From JACRCT01 sp036504155 (GTDB lineage Bacteria; Myxococcota; Myxococcia; Myxococcales; UBA5297), in NCBI GenBank assembly GCA_036504155.1, contig DASXVQ010000101.1, forward strand, positions 1 through 64,000: a stretch of DNA of 64,000 nt, in the 5' to 3' direction. The notes beneath the pieces were generated by a model. It was not told the DNA's origin, searched no databases, and saw only the letters and a program-made list of their open reading frames with translations. The position numbers were made by a program, and so were the translations under genes. Positions 28,223 to 36,300 of this stretch are shown piece after piece. The number at the start of each line of letters is the position of its first letter. Position 1 is the first letter of the stretch.

Positions 28223-30043
28223 TCATGCTAGCCGCACCAGCAGCGCCGCGTGCCAGGGCCCGAGCACCAGCCGGTCCTCGACCTCCGTGGTGAGCGCCCA
28301 GCTCGACGGCCCGGCGAACTCCGGCGCCCAGGAGTCGAGGGCCACGCGCCAGCGACCGCGCGGCTCCTCGATGGCCACACGCTCCGGCGAGAGGTTCAGC
28401 GCGAGGATTGCGTCGGCCAACGCCCCGCGGCGCCGGACGAGCAGGCTCCGGCCTGGCGGGAAGAGCGTCGTCTCCACGGTCTCTTGGGCGTCCTCGGCCA
28501 GCGAGGGCACGGCCCGCCGCTGCGCCAATGCCGCCCGATGGAATGCACGCAGGGTCGAGCCGGGTTCGCGCTCGGCGAGCGAGAAGTCGATGCGCGAGCG
28601 CTCGAAGGTCGCGGTGTCCTGCGGGTCGGGCACCTCCACCCGCCAGGCAAATCCTTCGAACTCGCGGCGGCGGCCTTCGGACACGGCGCGGCCCAGCTGT
28701 CCGTCCGGGAAGCTCGTGAAGTACTGGAAGGGCGCCGGCTCGCCGTACTCCTCGCCCATGAAGAGGAGCGGCAGGAACGGCGAGAGGATGGTCGCCGCGG
28801 CCGCGAGCCGTAGCGCCTCGGGGGGCAGCGAAGCCGCCAGCCGGTCCCCTAGAGCCCGGTTGCCTATCTGATCGTGGTTCTGCGCCGCGACGACAAAGCG
28901 GCGCCCCGGCAGCCCCAGCGCGGGCTGGCCATGGGGCCGCTTGCGGAAGTGGGAGAGCTGGCCGGTGAGCACGTAGGCCTCGGAGTAGGCCTTGGCCAGG
29001 TGCTCGACCTCCCCGAAGTCGGCGTAGTACCCGGCCCGCTCGCCGGTGAGCAGCGCGTGCAGGGCGTGGTGGAAGTCGTCGTTCCATTGCGCGGCCAGCC
29101 CCCAGCCGCCCTCGCCCACCGCCTGCACCACCACCGGATCGTTCAGGTCGCTCTCGGCGACGACGTGGACCTGCCGCCCGAGGCCATCGGCCAGCGCCAG
29201 GACTTCCTCGTTGAGCTCGGCGACCACGTGACGGGGCGAGTCGTCGCGGAGCCCATGCACCGCGTCCAGCCGCAGCCCGTCGAGGTGGAAGTCGCGGACC
29301 CACGCGAGGGCGTTGTCGATGAAGAAGCGGCGGACCGGCCCGGCATCCTCGCCGTCGTAGTTCACCGCGTCGCCCCACGGCGTCTGGTGTCGGCCCGTGA
29401 AGTAGGGGCCGAACTCGCGCAGGTAGCAGCCCGAAGGCCCCAGGTGGTTGTAGACGACATCCAGGAACACCGCGAGGCCTCGGGCGTGCGCCGCATCCAC
29501 CAGCCGCTGCAGCGCCCGTGGGCCGCCGTAGGGCGCGTGCACGGCGTAGGGTAGCACGCCGTCGTAGCCCCAGCCGTGCGTGCCGTCGAAGGCGGCGACC
29601 GGCATCAACTCCAGCGCGGTGATCCCCAACTCCTTGAGCGCTCCGAGCCGGGGGATGACGGCCTCCAGCGTGCCGTCTCGCGTGAAGGTGCCGAGGTGGA
29701 TCTCGTAGAAGACGAGCTGCTCCTGCGCCACGCCCCGCCAGCGGTGGTCGGACCAGCCGAACTCCAGGTCCACCACCGTCGAGGGCCCGTGCACCGAGTC
29801 CTCCTGCAGGCGCGAGGCGGGGTCGGCTCGGCGCCGGCCATCGGGGAAGACGTAGTGGTAGCGAGCGCCGGGGCGCACCCCGCGCAGGTTCGCTTGGAAG
29901 TAGCCCTGCCCGTCCCGCTCCAGGGGAACCGTCGGCCCGTCCTCGATGAAGAGCGAGAGCTGCTCCGCCTTCGGCGCCCACACCCGGAAAGTCGTGCCCG
30001 TGCTGGAGGGGAAGGCTCCCTGCGCCGCATGGTCGTGGATCAT
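28223..30043 (-). CDS. treZ: Malto-oligosyltrehalose trehalohydrolase
   Basis: 606 residues, the usual TreZ length. An N-terminal CBM48-like domain (TTFRVWAPKAEQLSLFIED) precedes a GH13 barrel with FYEIHLGTFTRDGTLEAVI, GWGYDGVLPYAVHAPYGG, VFLDVVYNHLGPSG, the nucleophile Asp in GLRLDAVHG, the acid/base Glu in VVAESDLND, and QNHDQIGNRALGDRL. TreZ releases trehalose from the maltooligosyl-trehalose made by TreY from glycogen or maltodextrin, giving an osmoprotectant or carbon store. TreY, TreX and glycogen genes are not in the window, so the pathway partners must be elsewhere. Confidence 0.96.
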   Translation of the reverse strand: MIHDHAAQGAFPSSTGTTFRVWAPKAEQLSLFIEDGPTVPLERDGQGYFQANLRGVRPGARYHYVFPDGRRRADPASRLQEDSVHGPSTVVDLEFGWSDHRWRGVAQEQLVFYEIHLGTFTRDGTLEAVIPRLGALKELGITALELMPVAAFDGTHGWGYDGVLPYAVHAPYGGPRALQRLVDAAHARGLAVFLDVVYNHLGPSGCYLREFGPYFTGRHQTPWGDAVNYDGEDAGPVRRFFIDNALAWVRDFHLDGLRLDAVHGLRDDSPRHVVAELNEEVLALADGLGRQVHVVAESDLNDPVVVQAVGEGGWGLAAQWNDDFHHALHALLTGERAGYYADFGEVEHLAKAYSEAYVLTGQLSHFRKRPHGQPALGLPGRRFVVAAQNHDQIGNRALGDRLAASLPPEALRLAAAATILSPFLPLLFMGEEYGEPAPFQYFTSFPDGQLGRAVSEGRRREFEGFAWRVEVPDPQDTATFERSRIDFSLAEREPGSTLRAFHRAALAQRRAVPSLAEDAQETVETTLFPPGRSLLVRRRGALADAILALNLSPERVAIEEPRGRWRVALDSWAPEFAGPSSWALTTEVEDRLVLGPWHAALLVRLA

Positions 30044-30101
30044 GCCCGAGGCTGCGGCTCGCCCGGCTGCCAGGCAACCGTCACGCCCCGAAGGTGGGCG
30101 G

Positions 30102-31322
30102 TCAGAAGCTCGCCTGGAGCATCACGGTGCCCTCGAGGAAGTCCGCCGAAGGCCCGGCACGCGGGTAGTAGTCGACCGCGGCGAAGACCCCCACCGGGTA
30201 GAACATCAGGCTCGCCTGCAGCCGCCCCGCCACCCGCGGCCCTGGGGAAACCTGGACGGGCATGCCCAGGCCGATCCCCACGGAGGGGATGACCCAGAGC
30301 CCCGGCGAGGCGGCCTCCACCGCTGGGACGAGCTGCGCGCGCTTCTCGAAGTCGGTCTCGGCGGCCGCGGAGACGAGCAACCAGCCGAGCACGTTGGCCT
30401 CGTACCCCAGCCGCGCGCGCAGCGTCGTGGGCCGGCCCTCCCCAAACGTGCCGCCGAAACCGAGCAGCACCCCGCCGTTCCCGAGGAGCGGCGCGTCCTG
30501 CGAGAGGAGCACCTGCAGTGCGGCAGGGGCCTCGTGCGCCGACCAGCGCCGCGTCGCCCTCGTGGCCCCGTCCCTCTCCTGCCGGGTCCAGCCCTCGCCG
30601 AGGGACACCCGGTACGGCCCGCGCACCACGAGCTCCACGTCGATCGTCGGGTCGCCGGTCCACGTCCAGATGGGCGCCACCAGGTACTCGAGGTCCCAGC
30701 TGCGCTCGCGCCCCGACTTTCCCAGCAGGAGGTGGCGCGCCTCGACCGCATCGGAGCCGTAACCCTTGGGCACCCACCGCTCGCCCGGCTCGAGCGTGCC
30801 GCGCGCCGCCAGGCTGGCCCGCTCGCCCGGCCCGAGCGCGAGCTCGAACCCGAACCGCCCCGCCGCCTCGTCCTTCACCGACAGAGGCGAGTGCTGCCGG
30901 CGGATCTGGTCGCCCGCGGCCGCCTCCAGCGCCTCGTCCAGCGCGGCGCCTTCCTCCGCCGAGAGCGCCCGGTCGACGCGAGCCTCTCCCGCCGAGATCG
31001 CCACGACCTTGGCCCGCGCCCCGTAGAACGCGCCCACCACGGTCTCGGCGGCGTCGCCGGGGTTGCGCACGGTGTACACCGCCTCGAAGCGGCACGACGG
31101 GGCGCCGGCCCGCGCCTCGCATTCGAAGCGCAGCCGCTCGGACTCGACCTTGACCCCCGCGGCCCGGACGGCGATGGGCGGGGCGAACTTCGCGGGGTGC
31201 AGCTGGACCGCGGCCATGTTGGCGCGCGCCGGCCCGGCCCCGGCGAGGACCGCCAAGCCCGCGAGCACCAACCCCCGAATTGCGGAGCCCAGTCCCGAGC
31301 TTGCCGAGGCTCGCACTCGCAT
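30102..31322 (-). CDS. Secreted/outer-membrane protein of unknown function
   Basis: 406 residues from ATG 31322 (MRVRASASSGLGSAIRGLVLAGLAVLAGAGPARA signal peptide). The N-terminal half (about 40-270) is a beta-sandwich-like region (LHPAKFAPPIAVRAAGVKVESERLRFECEA, YTVRNPGDAAETVVGAFYGA, then ERWVPKGYG). The C-terminal part has alternating hydrophobic strands with VAGRLQASLMFYPVGVFAAV and ends LEGTVMLQASF, a terminal Phe seen in barrels. It may be a surface or barrel protein. No family was recognised. It lies upstream of treZ on the same strand with a 58-bp gap. Confidence 0.7.
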   Translation of the reverse strand: MRVRASASSGLGSAIRGLVLAGLAVLAGAGPARANMAAVQLHPAKFAPPIAVRAAGVKVESERLRFECEARAGAPSCRFEAVYTVRNPGDAAETVVGAFYGARAKVVAISAGEARVDRALSAEEGAALDEALEAAAGDQIRRQHSPLSVKDEAAGRFGFELALGPGERASLAARGTLEPGERWVPKGYGSDAVEARHLLLGKSGRERSWDLEYLVAPIWTWTGDPTIDVELVVRGPYRVSLGEGWTRQERDGATRATRRWSAHEAPAALQVLLSQDAPLLGNGGVLLGFGGTFGEGRPTTLRARLGYEANVLGWLLVSAAAETDFEKRAQLVPAVEAASPGLWVIPSVGIGLGMPVQVSPGPRVAGRLQASLMFYPVGVFAAVDYYPRAGPSADFLEGTVMLQASF

Positions 31323-31338
31323 GGCAGCTCGCCGGGCG

Positions 31339-31947
31339 CTAAGTCGACTTGGAGAAGAAGAGCACCTGGGCCGCGGTGATGGCGTCGAACCTCTCGCGCA
31401 GGCGCGGGCTGACGCCCGTGAGGCGGAAGGGCACATCCTGCGGCGGGTCCAGCTCGGCCTCGAAGAACACGCCGCCGACGAGCTCGGCCCCGGCCAGGAA
31501 GCGGCAGCAGAGCGCGGCCTTGTTCCCCCAGATGCCGTCGACCCGGCCCACCACGCCCTTGAGGAAGTAGCGCCCCTCGGAGTCGAGCCCGAAGGTCGCT
31601 GCCTGGGCGTGGAAGTTCACCGAGGGCTTGGTCTGCCCGTAGGTGTAGCGCCGGAAGATCTCCCCGTACGAGCCGCCGCGGAAGCGCGTGGGCGACTCCT
31701 CGAAGGTCCTCACCTCGCCGAGCGCGAAGGTCCGCTCCTCGGTGTTCTTCTTGGGGTAGTCGGGCAACGCCTCGGCGGCGAGCAGGCCGTCGCCGCCCCA
31801 CAGCGCGTCGTCCCCCACCCGCAGCGCCAGGTACGCGTCCACCGCGACCCGGTGCGCCACCTCGGGCCGCTCCCACATCGGATCCCACACGCCCGAGGGC
31901 AGGCCGGGGTCGCGCTTGAGGTTCGGGGTCAGCGTCTTGAGGTCCAT
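31339..31947 (-). CDS. Hypothetical protein
   Basis: 202 residues from ATG 31947 (MDLKTLTPNLKRDPGLPSGVWDPMWERPEVAH). No signal peptide or membrane segment. It is rich in Gly, Phe and Arg (RTFEESPTRFRGGSYGEIFRRYTYG, VGRVDGIWGNKAALCCRFLAG) and looks like a compact soluble beta protein. It lies 16 bp downstream of the radical SAM gene and is probably co-transcribed with it, so it could be its substrate or accessory protein (inference). No family was recognised. Confidence 0.65.
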   Translation of the reverse strand: MDLKTLTPNLKRDPGLPSGVWDPMWERPEVAHRVAVDAYLALRVGDDALWGGDGLLAAEALPDYPKKNTEERTFALGEVRTFEESPTRFRGGSYGEIFRRYTYGQTKPSVNFHAQAATFGLDSEGRYFLKGVVGRVDGIWGNKAALCCRFLAGAELVGGVFFEAELDPPQDVPFRLTGVSPRLRERFDAITAAQVLFFSKST

Positions 31948-31963
31948 GCGGTCCCTTGCGTCG

Positions 31964-33211
31964 TCACCGGGGCGGGAACGGTCCGTCCGGCCAGAGCGCC
32001 GGCGTCCAGGCGTCCATGTCGGCGACCTCATCCTCCGCCAAATAGAGATCGGGCCGCCAGCGGCATCGCGCGCACGGCTCGTCGTCCTCGCAGCGGTGCT
32101 TCTCCAGCCGCTCGCGTAGCCGGGCCACCGGCTCGTCCTTCCAGATCTGCTCCAGGCTCTGCCGCTTCAGGTCCCCCAGTGGCACCCGGCCGTCGGCGTC
32201 GTGGCAGCAGGGCACCACCGTCCCGTCCCACAGCACCGAGACGGTCTTGTACGGGCAGCCGCAGATCTGTCGCAGCCGCCGGACGCCCAGCGGGACGATG
32301 TCCGGCTCGCCGAAGTCCTCCAGCAGCCGCACCACAGGCGTCAGGAAGGGCAGGTCGGGCCGCTGGTAGCGCTCGAACAGCAGGCCCCACTGGTGGCGGT
32401 TGAGCGTGGTCGCCACCATCGACACCATGATCGTCGGCGGCCTCTCCATCCGCGCCGCCAGGCCGATGAGCGTCTCCACGTTCTTTTCGACCTGCTCGAA
32501 GCGGCCCGCGGCCTTCCCGCGCATCGCCTGCAGGGTCGCGGTGTCGAGCCCGTCCATCGAGACGATGAGCACGCCCACGCCGGCCTCGAGCAGCGCCTCG
32601 GCCATCGCCTCCTTCAGGAGGATCGGGTTGAGCGACAGCTCCGGCTCCAGCCCCGCCGAACGCACCACCCGCACCGCCCCCGCCGGGTCCGGGTGGAGCA
32701 GCGGATCGCCGAAGTGGTGAAGGCCGAAGGGCTTGCGCGCGGGCAGGCCCTTGACCTGCGCGGCGATCTCGGCGAGCAGCCCCAGGTCCATGTGCCCCAC
32801 CGGCCGGTGCATCTGCCCCAGGCCGCGCGGGCAGAACCGGCACGTGAAGGGGCAGGCGTTGGTCAGCTCCACCTGGTCGACGCGGGGCACCGCCTCCAGC
32901 TCGCGTCGCTGGCGCTCGAGCCAGCCCGCCTCCTCGTCGAGCGTGCCCCCGACGAGCAGGCCCGCGTCGAGCAGCCGCTTCAGCGTGAAGCCCAGAGCGG
33001 GCTCTTCCGGCGCTCCAGGTTGCGCGGCCAGGCGTTCGGCCGCGCTGCGCCGGTCGGTGCGGTCCCACAGGGCGGCACAGACCGCCGCCACCTCCGACCC
33101 GATGGGCACCGAGGCGCTGTGCATCAAGCTGCCCAGGTAGGCGCGACCGTTCTCGTAGAAGCGCACCGCCAGCCGGGAGGCGACCAGGTCGCTGGGGATT
33201 TCGCCGCTCAT
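31964..33211 (-). CDS. Radical SAM/SPASM domain protein
   Basis: 415 residues from ATG 33211. The longer GTG start at 33292 lies before a strong terminator, so it is rejected. Residues about 5-95 are a small winged-helix-like region (VASRLAVRFYENGRAYLGS, TLKRLLDAGLLVGG) that may act as a peptide-recognition element. The radical SAM core has CPFTCRFC (the three-Cys 4Fe-4S motif), GDPLLHPD and IVSMDGLDTATLQAMRG. A C-terminal SPASM region carries Cys residues in ICGCPYKTVSVLWDGTVVPCCHDAD and CARC. Such proteins modify peptides or act as maturases. The neighbouring small gene is a possible partner; no precursor peptide was recognised. Confidence 0.88.
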   Translation of the reverse strand: MSGEIPSDLVASRLAVRFYENGRAYLGSLMHSASVPIGSEVAAVCAALWDRTDRRSAAERLAAQPGAPEEPALGFTLKRLLDAGLLVGGTLDEEAGWLERQRRELEAVPRVDQVELTNACPFTCRFCPRGLGQMHRPVGHMDLGLLAEIAAQVKGLPARKPFGLHHFGDPLLHPDPAGAVRVVRSAGLEPELSLNPILLKEAMAEALLEAGVGVLIVSMDGLDTATLQAMRGKAAGRFEQVEKNVETLIGLAARMERPPTIMVSMVATTLNRHQWGLLFERYQRPDLPFLTPVVRLLEDFGEPDIVPLGVRRLRQICGCPYKTVSVLWDGTVVPCCHDADGRVPLGDLKRQSLEQIWKDEPVARLRERLEKHRCEDDEPCARCRWRPDLYLAEDEVADMDAWTPALWPDGPFPPR

Positions 33212-33241
33212 CAGGGGGTCGAGCCTCGCCGCTACGCGGGC

Positions 33242-33284
33242 AAAAGTCGAGGGCGGCGACCGCTCGGAAGCGGCCGCCGCCCTC
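33242..33284 (-). terminator. Strong Rho-independent terminator after the metalloprotease gene
   Basis: On the minus strand, a 16-bp stem with one mismatch (arms 33269-33284 and 33249-33264), closed by a 4-nt loop, is followed by CGACTTTTG. It lies 24 bp past the stop of the 1750-residue gene and upstream of the radical SAM start, so the two genes are separate transcripts. Confidence 0.85.
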
Positions 33285-33307
33285 GGATTCACTTCAAGGC
33301 TGAAAGG

Positions 33308-36300
33308 CTAGTAGATGCCCTTCATGCTCGGGTCGCCTTCGGCGTAGGTCATCAGGACCTGGCGCATGAACGCCGGCACCGAGACGTAGCGCTGGAAGGT
33401 CATGCACGCCGCGCTGCCCTCGCAGGTGCAGTCTTGGCCGGTGTCGCAGATGACCTTCGGCTGGCCGTTGGCGTCGTAGTCCACCTCGTACCAGTCCGGC
33501 GTGCCGTCGGCGTCGTTGTCCGGGCCGGGCTGCGTGTAGTACGCCTGGACCAGCAGCTCGTTGGCGTACTGCAGGACGCGGGCGGCGGGGCCACGCTGCA
33601 CCTTCTTGCCGAAGATGATCTCGGTGCCGACCGTCTTGGCGACGTAGGTGCGGCCGAGCGGGTCGTGCAGCTCGATGCGGTTCTTGCCGAAGCCCGGGTC
33701 GTTGTCGCGGCCCAGCTCCCAGACCGCCATCATGTCGATCCACTGGCGCATCTGGTTCTCGGGCAGGTACTGCAGCGTCATCGCCACCAGGAACTTCTGC
33801 ATCTCCCAGCCGACCTGCGGGTCCACCGGCAAGGTGTCCTTGAGGTCGATCGGGTCGGCCGAGCAGACCTGCTCGCCGCTGGTGCCGGGGACTTCCATGC
33901 CCTTGTCGGACCAGAAGCAGCTCTTCGGGCCCTCGGCAGGCAGCCAGCTGGTCCAGCCCAGGCCCTTGGTGCTGTCGATGTAGCAGGTGCCGGCCGAGCA
34001 CAGACCCTGGCAGCAGGAGGTGCCGGAGGGGCAGGGCTTGTCGCTGTTCTTCTGGTCGGCGGTCGCGTAGTCGACGTAGCCGCAGGTCTGCGGGCAGGTC
34101 CCGCCCTTGACGCAGACGCCGGTGTTGAACGGCACCTCGATCTTGGAGTTCGCGCAGCACTTGTTGCCGCCGCCGCAGTCGGTGTCGACCGTGCAGAATT
34201 TGCTGACACCGGTGGGGCTCTCGGGGATCTCGACGATCGGGCGGGGCAGCTGGCCGTTGATGACGACCTTGGCCGCGACGCGAGGCGCCTTGATCCAGGA
34301 GTCGTTGGTCAGGTTGTTGGCCAGCCAGCGGCGGTAGCCCTCGGGGAACAGGTCGGCCATGGAGACCGCACGGTAGCGGCCGTCCAGGAAGTCGCGGCGC
34401 GAGTCGGAGATGAAGTTGTCGACCGACTCGGTCAGCAGCATCGTGCTCCAGGCCTTGTCGTAGTAGCTGCCGCAGTTGATGGTGAAGTCGGTGCGGTACT
34501 CGCCGTAGTCCCACTCGCTGCCCAGGCGGTTCTCCATGAGGCGGCCGCCGAAGCCGACGTTGCCCCACGCGCCGGGGGCGTTGGTGCCGTTCGGGCCGGC
34601 GCCGAAGGCGCCGTCGGGCATGGTCAGCACGGTGTAGCCGGGGTTGCCGGCGCTGTCGGCCGCGGAGAGGGCGATGGTCCCGCCCGTATCGAAGTTGATG
34701 TAGTGCGGGCCGGAGCTGGGCCGCGTCATCTGGCGCGTGAAGTAGTCGAACGCGATGGCGGAGGCCAGGATGTTCGGGCGGAAGTCGCGGTCGGCGATGT
34801 ACGGCCACAGCTGCTCGAACGGGTAGCCGATCTCGATGGCGAAGTCCTTGTAGACGTTGGCCATCAGCGCCAGGCCCTTGGCGCCGTCGCGCATCTTCTC
34901 GTTGTACCGCTCCAGCGCGCGGTTGGCGGCGTTGCGGACGCTGAACGCCTGGCGGTGACGGCGGTAGTTGGCGAAGATGTGCCCCGTCTCCTGCTGGGTG
35001 ATGAAGAAGTCGAACAGCTCGTAGGCGTCGGCGCCGTTGTCGTGGCGGTAGACCGACAGGTTGCCGAGGTCGGCCCAGCTGTCCGTCGCGAAGCCGTAGG
35101 GCACGCGCACGCGGCCGTCGGGGTCGATGGACGGGCCGCCCTGGTAGTAGTCGCCCCAGGTGTTCTGGCTCGACTCTTCCTCGTTGGGATTGGACGCCTT
35201 GGCGATGCCGGCGGGGTGCGACAGCTTGGTCCAGGGCACGTACTCGACCGCGCGCTCGGAGCAGCGGGTGTAGACGCCGGGCTTGGTGGGGTCGGGGGCC
35301 ACGAACTGGCCGTCCAGCAGCGGGTTCCAGGTGCCGTGGCGGGTGTCGTCCCAGGTCGCCGGCTTGTACATCTGGGGGTTGTCGATCGTGCTGCAGTCCT
35401 TCAGCAGGCCGAGCGTCTTGTTCAGCTGCGAGTAGTGGATCTGCTCGGAGGAGCCGCTGGAGTAGTCGTCGAACTGGAGGCCGACGATGCCGCCGAAGTT
35501 GTCCATCTTGCCCATCATGGTGCGGGCCTTGGCGCTGGCAGCCTTGTTCGCCGGGTCGTACTTCATGTCGGCGTCGGCGAACACCGCGACCGCGCCGCCG
35601 TAGAACATGCGCGCCGCGGCGTAGTCGTACACGCCCAGGCCGATGAGGTCCTGTGTGGTCTCACCCGCGTAGTCCATGATCGAGTCCTGCTGGAACATCC
35701 AGATCAGGTTGTCGCGCTCGGTCTTGGTGGTGGGGTCGAAGAAGCGCGGGCCGATGCAGCTGGCGGCGGCCTCCTCGTTGACCAGGGTCTCGCGCTTGTC
35801 GAGCAGGTTGCCGCTCCCGTCGGTCTCGGTGCAGAAGCCGGCCACGCACTTGTCGCCGGCGAGGGTGCAGTCGGACTGGCCGTTCGGGCACTTCCACAGG
35901 CACTTCTCCGTGACCTTGCCGTCGTTGGTGCGCAGCTGCCAGTACTGCGGGCGGAAGCTGAACGCGTCGGCGCTGGACACGAAGTTGTGGCGCAGGCCCA
36001 TCGAGTGGCCCATCTCGTGGACGATGACCGAGTGCTGAGCCTTGGCGCTGATCCACTTGCGCATGCGCTCGGCGCGGGCGAACTGGGTGCTCTTGTCGTC
36101 GGCGGGGTTGAACTTGCCGAACTTCTCCTCGAGCTGGTCGGCCAGCTGGGCGTTGGCCAGCGGGGCCGGAGCCTCGCGCAGCACGCAGCCGCCACGCTGG
36201 GCGAGGGCGAGCTCGCGGCGCTGGGCCACTTCACGCAGCAGCGCCGGGTTGGCGCCACGCAGCGGGGAGGACAGGTTCATCATCGTCTCGTGGTCGACCT

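Noticed and set aside
33212..33292. GTG 33292 as start of the radical SAM gene
   Set aside because: It would put the strong terminator of the preceding gene inside the coding sequence. ATG 33211 is downstream of that hairpin.
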